Part shown: positions 54,694 through 62,411 of the stretch, in pieces | How the letters are laid out: every line of letters starts with the position of its first letter | Position numbering within the stretch: the first letter of the stretch is position 1 | NCBI GenBank assembly: GCA_001464425.1 | Contig: LNEK01000027.1 | Span: 1 to 64,000, forward strand | Direction: 5' to 3' | Source: Alphaproteobacteria bacterium Ga0077535 | Lineage (GTDB): Bacteria > Pseudomonadota > Alphaproteobacteria > Caulobacterales > Aquidulcibacteraceae | Length of the DNA: 64,000 nucleotides | Position numbers and translations under genes: made by a program | Notes under the pieces: model-generated | Seen by the model: the letters and a program-made list of their open reading frames with translations, nothing else | What the model was told of the DNA's origin: nothing | Databases searched by the model: none

Positions 54694-55998
54694 ATGCCCG
54701 ACTCCCAACCTCCCTCACCTGACGGCGTGCGCGCCGACTCCCGCGCGCCAATCGGGCGCAATCGGCAATTCCGGCTGCTATTTCTATGCTTGCTCGTCAT
54801 CGGCGCAGGCAATTCGATGCTGCTTGCGGTCGCGCCGCCTTTGGTGCGCCAGCTTGGGCTCAGCGATTCCAGCGTCGGCTGGATTTTTTCACTCTCGGCG
54901 CTGCTGTGGGTGCTGATGAGCCCCGGTTGGGGCCGCGCTTCGGATCGACACGGACGCAAGCCGATCGCCGCGCTCGGCCTTGCCGCCTACGCAGTCTCCA
55001 TGGCCTCGTTCGGGCTTGTGGTGATGCTCGGTCTCAACGGGCTTATCACCGGCTTTTGGCTTTTCACCTGGCTCATGCTGGCGCGCGCGATCTTCGGCGC
55101 TTTTGGCTCTGCCTCTTCGCCCGCCGCACAAGCCTACATCGCCGACCGAACCTCGCGCTATGAACGCACCGAACAGATCGCTGGCCTCACCGCCGCGTTC
55201 GCGCTTGGCCAAGCGTTCGGGCCTGCCATTTGCGCGGCGCTGGCGGCACGCTTCGGACTTGTGTTTCCGATCTGGCTTGTCGCCGTGCTTGCCGCTGCGG
55301 CCTCGTACGCCATCTGGCGCTATCTGCCTGAGAACACACCGCCCAAAACCGAGCGCCCGAAAAGCGAGTGGCGAGAATCTCTGAAGCTCGTCACCGACAA
55401 GCGCATCTCCGCGTTTCTGCTGTACGGCTTCGCGCTCTCGGTCGTCGCTGGCGTCACCGTGCAAGTATTCGGGCTGTTCACGATGGACCGGCTGGGGGTC
55501 GAGGGCCGCGAGGGCGCCGAACTCACGGCCGCCGGCTTCATGGTCAACGCGCTGGCGCTATTGGCGACGCAGATGGCGATCCTGCCACGCATCAAGCTCG
55601 GCCCGCGCGGACTGATGGCTTGGGGCGCTGGCCTGCTGGCGTTCGGCGTCGCCATCCAGATCATTGCGCCGAGCCTTGGCGCATTGCTGGTGGCGCAAGC
55701 TGTTCAAGGGCTGGGCGCGGGCCTCGCGCGGCCTGGATTCACCGGCGGCGCCTCGGTCGCAGTCGAGCCGCATGAACAAGGCGCAGCCGCGGGCTTGGTC
55801 GTGGCCGTTAACGGCGCGGGCTTTGTGTTCTCGCCCCTTGTCGGCGGCGTCGTTTATGAAACCGTCGGCATGAACGCGCCGCTGATCATCACAGTCGCGC
55901 TGCTTCTAGCGATGTTCGCGTTTGCGCTTGTGAGCCGGCGGCTGCGCGCCGTGCGCACGATCGAGCCACCGCCGAGTGAGCCCACCACGCCGGGCTGA
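54694..55998 (+). CDS. MFS transporter (TetA/multidrug-like)
   Basis: A 434-residue, 12-helix major facilitator. The motif A loop is MSPGWGRASDRHGRKPIAAL, helix 4 has ARAIFGAFGSASSPAAQAYI, and helix 5 has a motif C-like AFALGQAFGPAICAALA, the antiporter signature found in exporters such as TetA. An efflux role is inferred. It ends 2 bases from the convergent transglycosylase stop. Confidence 0.88.
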   Translation: MPDSQPPSPDGVRADSRAPIGRNRQFRLLFLCLLVIGAGNSMLLAVAPPLVRQLGLSDSSVGWIFSLSALLWVLMSPGWGRASDRHGRKPIAALGLAAYAVSMASFGLVVMLGLNGLITGFWLFTWLMLARAIFGAFGSASSPAAQAYIADRTSRYERTEQIAGLTAAFALGQAFGPAICAALAARFGLVFPIWLVAVLAAAASYAIWRYLPENTPPKTERPKSEWRESLKLVTDKRISAFLLYGFALSVVAGVTVQVFGLFTMDRLGVEGREGAELTAAGFMVNALALLATQMAILPRIKLGPRGLMAWGAGLLAFGVAIQIIAPSLGALLVAQAVQGLGAGLARPGFTGGASVAVEPHEQGAAAGLVVAVNGAGFVFSPLVGGVVYETVGMNAPLIITVALLLAMFAFALVSRRLRAVRTIEPPPSEPTTPG

Positions 55999-56000
55999 CT

Positions 56001-57485
56001 TCAGCCAGCCGCGTCGCGCGCTGCTTCCAGCACAACGTCCGTCGCGCGTCCGCGCACGGGCAGCCCGCGTGCGCGCTCGAAGTCACGGATGGCTTCGCGC
56101 GTACGCGTGCCGATAACGCCGTCCGGCGTTCCGGTGCTGTGCCCAAGCCGGTTCAGCAGCCGCTGCAACTCGCGCACGCCGCTCCGGCCCAGGCCGCGCG
56201 GCTCACGCGCCGCTTCAACGGCAACACCCGAGCGCGCGCGTACTTCGTTCAAGAGCGTCGCAGTCGGAAAGCCATCAGCGGGAAGATTCTCGGCGGCTTG
56301 AAAGGCGCGCACAGCGCGGCGTGTGCCTGAACCGAACAAGCCGTCAGCCGGGCCGGCGTCATAGCCGAGGCCATTGAGCAGTGTTTGCAGTTCCAGGGTC
56401 TGTTCGCGGTTGAGTGAGCCGATCTGGCGCGGCCAGCTGCGCTCAAGCGTGCTGGGGCGCCCATCCATTGCGCGCGCCAACAACGCAACGACCAGCGCGT
56501 AGCGATCAGAATTGTTGTAGCGGCGGATCACTCCAAAATTGTGGTGCAGCAAAAGCGCTGGCCCCTGCGCGCCCGCCGGCAAGAAGAGCTGCGCTTGCAG
56601 GTTTTCAGCGCCAGCCCACGGCGAGCCATCAACACGCGTTACGCCGCGCGCCGCCCAATCGGCGACTGTGCGCGCAGTGCCATCAGCGAGCGCATAATCA
56701 AAATTGCTAGGGAGCCGCACTTCGTCGAACACCGGCTCGCCGCGCCGCCAGCCGCGATCTGCGAGATAGTTGCCTATCGATGCAGCGACATCGCCGCGAT
56801 TATTCCAGATGTCGCGATGGCCATCATTGTCCCAATCCACTGCGGTGGTGAGATAGACATCCGGCATGAATTGCGGCTGGCCCAAAGCGCCCGCCCACGA
56901 CGAACGCAATTCGCCCTGCTCGGCCAAACCGCGCTCGACCATTTCAGTCAGCGCCAGGAGATAGCCCTCGAACTGCGCGCGGCGGCGACCTTCGAACGCC
57001 AGCGTCGAAAGCGCAGCCTGCGGCGTCCAGTTCAGATCAGCCTCGCCGTAATTGCTCTCCAGCCCCCAGATGCCGACGATAATGCCGCTCGGCACGCCGT
57101 AGCGTTGCTCGACAGCGGCCAGGGTATCGCCAATGGCGCTCTTCAGCGCGCGCCCGTCAGTGATCCGGCGCTCTGTCACCCGGTTGGTCACATAGTCCCA
57201 AACCGGGCTGACAAATTCAGGCTGGCGTTGATCGAGTTCGATCACCCTCGGATCAGGGCTAATCCCACTGAGGAGCCGGCTCAGGACCGCCGGATCGCGC
57301 CCCTGGGCGACCGCGCGGCGCGCAAAATCGTCGCGCCAGGCGTCGAAGTCCTGGTTCCCGGAGGTCTGGAAGCTCGGGGGTGGCGGGGTCTGTTGCGCCA
57401 CCACGGTGGTCGGGCCACAGGCAATCGCCAGCGAAACCGCTACCGCCAGGAACATCGCTCGCGCCATTAGGTACCTCTTCCTCAT
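56001..57485 (-). CDS. Lytic murein transglycosylase (MltB family) with two peptidoglycan-binding domains
   Basis: A 494-residue secreted enzyme. A signal peptide ends near TTVVAQQ, with a Cys at SLAIACG that could be a lipobox. The SLT_2/MltB catalytic domain spans about residues 45-345, with the catalytic Glu in IVGIWGLESNYGEAD, plus WAGALGQPQFMPDVYL and AVDWDNDGHRDIW. Two PG_binding_1 repeats follow (LQTLLNGLGYDAGPADGLFG; LQRLLNRLGHSTGTPDGVIG). It cleaves glycan strands to anhydro-muropeptides. Confidence 0.94.
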   Translation of the reverse strand: MRKRYLMARAMFLAVAVSLAIACGPTTVVAQQTPPPPSFQTSGNQDFDAWRDDFARRAVAQGRDPAVLSRLLSGISPDPRVIELDQRQPEFVSPVWDYVTNRVTERRITDGRALKSAIGDTLAAVEQRYGVPSGIIVGIWGLESNYGEADLNWTPQAALSTLAFEGRRRAQFEGYLLALTEMVERGLAEQGELRSSWAGALGQPQFMPDVYLTTAVDWDNDGHRDIWNNRGDVAASIGNYLADRGWRRGEPVFDEVRLPSNFDYALADGTARTVADWAARGVTRVDGSPWAGAENLQAQLFLPAGAQGPALLLHHNFGVIRRYNNSDRYALVVALLARAMDGRPSTLERSWPRQIGSLNREQTLELQTLLNGLGYDAGPADGLFGSGTRRAVRAFQAAENLPADGFPTATLLNEVRARSGVAVEAAREPRGLGRSGVRELQRLLNRLGHSTGTPDGVIGTRTREAIRDFERARGLPVRGRATDVVLEAARDAAG

Positions 57486-57547
57486 CGTCCCAGAACGCCT
57501 CTAGGGTGCGTCGGGCGCCACACGCAATCTCTAGGCCCAGCCGTGCA

Positions 57548-57576
57548 TTGACTTACGCCGGACCCGCCCTTATTGA
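57548..57576 (+). promoter_or_regulatory. Possible promoter of rpmJ
   Basis: TTGACT (57548-57553), a 17-base spacer and TATTGA (57571-57576) lie 34 bases before the rpmJ ATG. The -35 is good and the -10 is weak. Confidence 0.35.
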
Positions 57577-57600
57577 CCCCGCTTCCAATTCGCCCCGGAC
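57577..57600 (+). promoter_or_regulatory. Leader motif upstream of rpmJ, shared with rplY
   Basis: CCCCGCTTCCAATT (57577-57590) then CCCGGAC (57594-57600) repeats the motif upstream of rplY, with a 3-base rather than 1-base gap between the two blocks. It ends 9 bases before the ATG, so it would be inside the transcript leader if the upstream promoter is right. Confidence 0.5.
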
Positions 57601-57609
57601 ATTTCGGTC

Positions 57610-57735
57610 ATGAAAGTTAAGTCGTCTCTCAAGTCGCTGAAGGCCCGTCACCGGGCTTGCCGGGTCGTGCGCCGTAAGGGTCGGGTCTACATCATCAATA
57701 AGGTGGACCCGCGTTATAAGGCGAAGCAGGGCTGA
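57610..57735 (+). CDS. rpmJ: 50S ribosomal protein bL36
   Basis: A 41-residue basic protein reading [20 protein letters not shown], then [21 protein letters not shown]. This is the alphaproteobacterial long form of bL36. The zinc-type Cys set is incomplete (one Cys only, in HRACRVV), the C-minus form. It was found by reading because the frame is short. Confidence 0.93.
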   Translation: MKVKSSLKSLKARHRACRVVRRKGRVYIINKVDPRYKAKQG

Positions 57736-57821
57736 ATTAGGCCCTAATCCGAGCCCATAGGCGCCCTCGCCCACTCGCGGGCTTGGTCAAAATCAAGTAA
57801 GTTGAACGCGATTCAATCGCG

Positions 57822-58379
57822 ATGCGCCGTATTGTTCTAGCTTTCGCAGCTGCCTTAACGCTCGCCGCTTGCGGGGCGAACGAACGCGCCGTGCGCGCCG
57901 ATCCGGAACTCGACGCCCTGTTCGAGCAATTGCAGGAAGCCGCCGACGCGGACTCGGCGACGCCGATCCAGGACCAGATCATGGCCAAGTGGTCGGACTC
58001 CGGGTCACCGACCGTCGATATCCTGCTCGAACGCGCCACTGCCGCCGCCGCCGAGGGCGACGAGGAGATGGCCGAGGGCTTTCTCGACCAAGCCACCGCG
58101 CTCGCGCCGGACTTCGCCGAGCCATGGCGCCTGCGCGCTAACATCGCCTACGGCGCTGAAGATTATGCGGGCGCGATCAGCGCGATCGAGGAGACTCTGC
58201 GCCGCGAGCCGCGCCATTTCGGCGCCATGGCGGGCCTTGGGCTCATTTACGAGGAAATCGGCCAGCCACGTCGCGCACTCGAAGCATATCGCGCAGCACT
58301 CGTTGTGCACCCACACTACGACGTAGCTCTTCAAGGCGTGCGCCGGCTCGAACCACGCGTTGACGGCCGCGACGCATGA
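57822..58379 (+). CDS. TPR-containing putative lipoprotein
   Basis: A 185-residue protein with a signal peptide ending in lipobox TLAACG (Cys near 17), then tetratricopeptide-like helices; the best repeats are AEPWRLRANIAYGAEDYAGA and FGAMAGLGLIYEEIGQPRRA followed by EAYRAALVVHP. It probably anchors protein contacts in the periplasm; partners are unknown. Its stop overlaps the next start (ATGA). Confidence 0.82.
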   Translation: MRRIVLAFAAALTLAACGANERAVRADPELDALFEQLQEAADADSATPIQDQIMAKWSDSGSPTVDILLERATAAAAEGDEEMAEGFLDQATALAPDFAEPWRLRANIAYGAEDYAGAISAIEETLRREPRHFGAMAGLGLIYEEIGQPRRALEAYRAALVVHPHYDVALQGVRRLEPRVDGRDA

Positions 58380-59335
58380 TCGCCTGGCTCGTCGTCGCCG
58401 CGCTCGCGGCGGGGCTGGCAATCTGGGCGCTCGCTAAAAACGCCGCACGCTATACGCGCGAAACAGAAGCGCGTTTCCCGCCACAGGGCCGCATGATTGA
58501 TGCTGAAGGCGCGCGCATTCACATGTGCGAAGCCGGCCCCGAGCACGGGCCGCGCATGCTGCTCATACACGGCGCCAGCGCGAACCTGATGGAGCTATGG
58601 GGGCCGTTGGCAGAAGAGTTTTCGCCGCTCCATCGCGTCATCGCTTACGATCGCCCAGGCCTCGGCCATTCCGCCCGCCCGCGCCGCAACGCCCACACGC
58701 TAGCGCTACAAGCGCGCATCGCCGCACGCGTGCTTGAACAAACCGGCGGCCCTGCCCTCGTCGTCGCGCATTCGCTCGGCGCCGCTGTGGCGCTACGCCT
58801 CGCGATGGATCATCCCAAACTCGTAACCGGCATGGTGCTGGTCGCACCCGCAAGCCATCCCTATCCCGGAAAGCCCGCATGGTGGGCACGCGCATCCGCT
58901 TCGCCAATCACCGGCCCGCTCTTCAATCTGCTGATCCCTTTGCTCGGTCCGATGCGCAGCGCCGGCGCTGTCGCCAACAATTTTTGGCCGCAGCCCGTGC
59001 CTGTGAGCTACCTCAATGACGCCGCCGTGCCGCTCGTCTTTCGCCCACGTGCGTTCAAGGCTAGCGCCTGCGACGTGGTAGCCAGCAACAAGGAGTTCGC
59101 AGCTCAGCAGCCACGTTACGCCGACTTACTCACACCTGCCGTCATCATCACGGCGGAGAAAGACAAAGTCGTCTCCCCGAAGCGCCACGCCCGCGCCCTC
59201 GCCGCCGATTTGCCGGCAGCGGAACTGGTAATCGCGCCTGACGCCGGTCACATGCCGCACCGCCTGAGGACAGATCTCGTCATCGCGGCGATTCGGCGTG
59301 TCAACGAGATGACGTCAGCCGCGGCGGCGGACTAA
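58376..59335 (+). CDS. Alpha/beta hydrolase with N-terminal membrane helix
   Basis: A 319-residue alpha/beta hydrolase. One N-terminal helix (AWLVVAALAAGLAIWALA) anchors it. The oxyanion strand is MLLIHGASANLMELWG, the nucleophile is in LVVAHSLGAAVALRL (Ser), the acid is probably in ITAEKDKVVSP and the His in APDAGHMPHRL. Substrate unknown. It is translationally coupled to the TPR lipoprotein, suggesting a joint envelope role. Confidence 0.88.
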   Translation: MIAWLVVAALAAGLAIWALAKNAARYTRETEARFPPQGRMIDAEGARIHMCEAGPEHGPRMLLIHGASANLMELWGPLAEEFSPLHRVIAYDRPGLGHSARPRRNAHTLALQARIAARVLEQTGGPALVVAHSLGAAVALRLAMDHPKLVTGMVLVAPASHPYPGKPAWWARASASPITGPLFNLLIPLLGPMRSAGAVANNFWPQPVPVSYLNDAAVPLVFRPRAFKASACDVVASNKEFAAQQPRYADLLTPAVIITAEKDKVVSPKRHARALAADLPAAELVIAPDAGHMPHRLRTDLVIAAIRRVNEMTSAAAAD

Positions 59336-59380
59336 CCTTTCTCAACGATTCGATTCGCGAAACGATTGAGGGTGGGCGCT

Positions 59381-59662
59381 ATGCCGGATTTTGGTGGGAC
59401 AGATACGGTCACTGCGGTGCAGTCGCTGACGCAAACGACACAAGAAAAGCTGCGCCAGATCGTGGCGCGCATCGAGCGTCTCGAAGAAGAGAAAAAAGGC
59501 ATCTCGGACGACGTGAAAGAGACCTACGCGGAAGCGAAATCGTTCGGCCTCGATCCGAAGGTGCTCCGCCAGGTGATCCGCATCCGCAAACAGGATCGCC
59601 AAGAGCGCGAAGAGCAAGAGCAAGTCCGCGATCTGTATCTCCACGCGCTGGGCGAGATCTGA
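59381..59662 (+). CDS. gapR: GapR-like chromosome-associated protein (DUF2312)
   Basis: A 93-residue protein with the GapR pattern: a helix EKLRQIVARIERLEEEKKGI, the basic DNA-contact stretch YAEAKSFGLDPKVLRQVIRI followed by RKQDRQ, and the C-terminal dimer end DLYLHALGEI. In Caulobacter GapR forms a tetrameric clamp on AT-rich, overtwisted DNA ahead of forks and polymerases and aids topoisomerases. ATG 59381 follows GAGGGTGGG and is preferred to an in-frame TTG 5 codons earlier. Confidence 0.9.
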   Translation: MPDFGGTDTVTAVQSLTQTTQEKLRQIVARIERLEEEKKGISDDVKETYAEAKSFGLDPKVLRQVIRIRKQDRQEREEQEQVRDLYLHALGEI

Positions 59663-59721
59663 GCGCGGCTCAGCACGCCTTCACGCTGCGGCCGCGCTCG
59701 TGGCTGAGCGTCGGTTACGAC

Positions 59722-60081
59722 GTGCCTCGCCGGGCAATGGATTTGTGCGGCGGCCATGAGGAGATGCTCGACCTCTTCGCTTCCCGCTTGCGCGGCCTTC
59801 TTACGCCGCACGGCTTTGAGGTGCACGCGCAATCACTCATGGTGGTTATGATCCGCCCGCTTGAGCGGGGGAGCGAGTTGCTGATCTTGTCATTCGGCTC
59901 TTATCGCGACCTCGAGCCGCCAACAGTCCGCTTCGACCTTGAGGGGTGCGACACCCAACGCGGCATTAGCCCCGTGATCGGCCACGATGCAGTGCCTGCG
60001 AACGACCCATTCGGCGACCACTTCGCCAAGGCGCGGGATTTGATCTACGATTGGCCAGAAGTGCTGCCCCAGGCTGGCTGA
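59722..60081 (+). CDS. Conserved hypothetical protein, start uncertain
   Basis: About 119 residues from GTG 59722. The coding sense is likely: a structured HEEMLDLFASRLRGLLTPHG, SLMVVMIRPLERGSELLILS and PFGDHFAKARDLIYDW at the end. The frame is open back to the gapR stop without a standard start codon and reads plausibly there too, so the true start could be earlier with a rare codon. No family recognised and no signal peptide. It overlaps no gene and sits 8 bases before the next start. Confidence 0.5.
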   Translation: MPRRAMDLCGGHEEMLDLFASRLRGLLTPHGFEVHAQSLMVVMIRPLERGSELLILSFGSYRDLEPPTVRFDLEGCDTQRGISPVIGHDAVPANDPFGDHFAKARDLIYDWPEVLPQAG

Positions 60082-60089
60082 GGGTCGTG

Positions 60090-60461
60090 ATGCCCCGCGA
60101 AGTTGATCGCAAACAGACGCGCAAAGCGCTGCGGATCATCCGCAAGCTCGCCGCCAAGGGCAGCGCGCCTGAGACGATTGATCCCGAAACCGGTGAAGTG
60201 AAGCCCGGCGAAGGCGCGGTCGACTACTCGCAGTGGGAGAATGAGTTTCTCACAGAAGTCGATAAGCGTCTGGAGAAATACGGCTCCGCCTTCAACGACC
60301 TCAGCAAGGGGCGCAAGGACGATGCGCTTTCCAATCTGCAAACCGTGAAGCTGAAAGAGATCGCCGCCAAAGCGCGCGGCAAACCACGCAAAGGGCTGAC
60401 GACGAAAAAGCCAATGGGCTGGAAAAACCGCCCGCCGCCGCGGCAGCGAGATGAGGACTAG
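60090..60461 (+). CDS. Conserved basic protein of unknown function
   Basis: A 123-residue Lys/Arg-rich protein: REVDRKQTRKALRIIRKLAA at the N-terminus, an acidic centre (SQWENEFLTEVDKRLEKYGS) and a basic end (KARGKPRKGLTTKKPMGWKN). The composition suggests nucleic-acid contact, but no motif confirms it. ATG 60090 follows GAGGG. Its stop shares CTAG with the convergent DUF1294 gene. Confidence 0.65.
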   Translation: MPREVDRKQTRKALRIIRKLAAKGSAPETIDPETGEVKPGEGAVDYSQWENEFLTEVDKRLEKYGSAFNDLSKGRKDDALSNLQTVKLKEIAAKARGKPRKGLTTKKPMGWKNRPPPRQRDED

Positions 60462-60736
60462 CCGCCTAACCAATCCATCCGCAGCACGATTGCGGCCGCC
60501 AAGATATTCACCAGCGCCGCGCACCAGAGCAGCGTGCGAAATGGTTGCTTCTTCGTCTTGTGACGAAAGGCCTGTTGCCCGATCAGCGCGCCGAGCGCGC
60601 CGCCGCACAGCGCCAGCGTCAATAAAGTGCGCTCAGCGATGCGTGAAGCGCCCGGCTGCGTCGACTGGCGCTTATCCCAACCGAACGCCAGGAACGCGAT
60701 GACGTTGATGCCGAGCAAAACCAGCATCAATATCAT
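60458..60736 (-). CDS. DUF1294 family membrane protein
   Basis: A 92-residue protein with two or three membrane segments and the DUF1294 signature: FGWDKRQ near residue 18, RIAERTLLTLALCGGALGAL, then RHKTKKQPFRTLLW. The function of the family is unknown; longer members carry a cold-shock domain that is absent here. It is separated from the NtrC-type gene by 11 bases on the same strand. Confidence 0.85.
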   Translation of the reverse strand: MILMLVLLGINVIAFLAFGWDKRQSTQPGASRIAERTLLTLALCGGALGALIGQQAFRHKTKKQPFRTLLWCAALVNILAAAIVLRMDWLGG

Positions 60737-60747
60737 CGCCTAGCTCC

Positions 60748-62244
60748 TCAGCCCTCGCCGACAGCGCGCTCTTCCAGCCCATACTCGCGCAGTTTGCGGT
60801 AGAGGGTCGAGCGGCCGATGCCGAGGCGGCGCGCCACCTCCGACATGTGGCCGGCATAATGATCGATCGCAAGTTCGATCAAGTCGCGCTCAATCTGCTC
60901 AAGCTGGCGCAGATGCCCTTCCCCGTCGAACACAGCAACCGGCGGCGTCACCGTCTCAGCCGCTTCCGCGACCGCTTGCGTGAAAGCGACATGCGCTGCC
61001 GTCACGTGATGATCGTTCGCAGGCACTGGCACATCGGCCGGCATCGCGTCATTGGCCGCAACCAACGGCTTCAGGCCAGAGATTTGCGGGAAGTCTTCAG
61101 CCTGCAGCAGATCACCTTCGCAGAGAATCACGGCGCGAAACACCGAGTTCTCGAGCTGGCGCACGTTGCCTGGCCAATCATAGTCCATCAGCATCTGCAT
61201 CGCCGCTTGCGAAGCGCCGCGCACATTGCGGCCCTCTTCGGCGTTGAAGCGCGCGACAAAGCGTTGGACCAAAGTCGGCAGGTCTTCCTTGCGCTCACGC
61301 AGCGGCGGCGCTTCGATCGGGAAGACGTTCAAGCGATAATAGAGGTCTTCGCGGAAGCGGTTGTCGGCGACGAGCTTCGCCAAATCTTTGTTGGTCGCAC
61401 TGATGATACGGACATCGACCTTCACCGGACGCTTGCCGCCAACGGGATCAACTTCGCCCTCTTGCAGCACGCGCAGCAGCTTCACCTGCATATCGAGCGG
61501 CAGTTCGCCGACTTCATCCAGAAAGAGCGTGCCGCCGTGAGCTTCCACAAACTTGCCGGCGTGATTGTCCGTCGCGCCCGTGAACGAGCCCTTGGCGTGG
61601 CCGAACAGAATGCTCTCGACCAGGTTCTCCGGGATCGCGCCGCAATTGACCGTCACGAACGGGCGGCCCGCGCGCTCGGAAGCGCCTTGGATCGCACGCG
61701 CCAGCAATTCCTTGCCGACGCCGCTTTCGCCGGTGATCAGCACCGGAATATTGGAAGCCGCCGCCCGCTTGCCCATGCGCACCACCGGCGCCATCACCGG
61801 CGCGTTGGCGACCATGTCGTCAAAACCAAGTTGATGGGTCACGCGCTTTTTCATGCGCACGACTTCAGTTTTCAGGTTTGACATTTCGAGCGCGTTGCGC
61901 ACCGAAACCATGATCCGCTCTGGCGAAGCCGGCTTCACAAAGAAGTCCGTCGCGCCCGCCTGCATGGCCTGCACAACCGTATCGATGCCGCCCGAAGCGG
62001 TCAGCACGATGCAAGGCAGATCGGCCCGACGCTGGCGAATTTCTTTGAGCGCTTCTTGGCCGCTCATGCCCGGCATGACGAGGTCCAAGAGCACGATATC
62101 GATGTCGGCGTGCTTATCCACGGCCTCAACCGCTTGGGCGCCGTTCTCAGCCGCACGTGTCAGGAAACCGTTGCGCTCTACTGCCGCCTGCAACAGGCGG
62201 CGCTGCGCCGGATCGTCATCGACGATCAGGATCGTCTTGCCCAT
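60748..62244 (-). CDS. NtrC-type sigma-54-dependent response regulator
   Basis: A 498-residue activator. The receiver domain (residues 1-120) has DDD at 8-10, the phospho-Asp in [13 protein letters not shown] and the Lys in FFVKPASPE. The AAA+ domain (about 140-380) shows Walker [16 protein letters not shown], the sigma-54 contact loop GSFTGATD (Ser for the usual Ala), Walker [11 protein letters not shown] and the Arg finger region. A Fis-type helix-turn-helix closes it ([19 protein letters not shown]). No partner kinase is adjacent; an orphan role is likely. An inverted repeat precedes the gene. Confidence 0.93.
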   Translation of the reverse strand: MGKTILIVDDDPAQRRLLQAAVERNGFLTRAAENGAQAVEAVDKHADIDIVLLDLVMPGMSGQEALKEIRQRRADLPCIVLTASGGIDTVVQAMQAGATDFFVKPASPERIMVSVRNALEMSNLKTEVVRMKKRVTHQLGFDDMVANAPVMAPVVRMGKRAAASNIPVLITGESGVGKELLARAIQGASERAGRPFVTVNCGAIPENLVESILFGHAKGSFTGATDNHAGKFVEAHGGTLFLDEVGELPLDMQVKLLRVLQEGEVDPVGGKRPVKVDVRIISATNKDLAKLVADNRFREDLYYRLNVFPIEAPPLRERKEDLPTLVQRFVARFNAEEGRNVRGASQAAMQMLMDYDWPGNVRQLENSVFRAVILCEGDLLQAEDFPQISGLKPLVAANDAMPADVPVPANDHHVTAAHVAFTQAVAEAAETVTPPVAVFDGEGHLRQLEQIERDLIELAIDHYAGHMSEVARRLGIGRSTLYRKLREYGLEERAVGEG

Positions 62245-62266
62245 GTTATACCCACCGTGTTTCGAC

Positions 62267-62287
62267 GCGTTTCTCTGACGGAAACGC
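62267..62287. promoter_or_regulatory. Inverted repeat upstream of the NtrC-type gene
   Basis: GCGTTTC-TCTGACG-GAAACGC is a perfect 7-7-7 inverted repeat 23 bases upstream of the ATG at 62244. It could be an operator for autoregulation or an mRNA hairpin; nothing in the sequence decides. Confidence 0.45.
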
Positions 62288-62411
62288 TGTTCGTTGGCGG
62301 GACCATAACCAAGGGAGGTTCAGGTCGCGTTAAAATGGCACACCAGAATGCGATTATCGTAAGCCCTCATAGGCACTAGATAAACGCTGTGTTCACCACG
62401 TCCTCCCCCAC

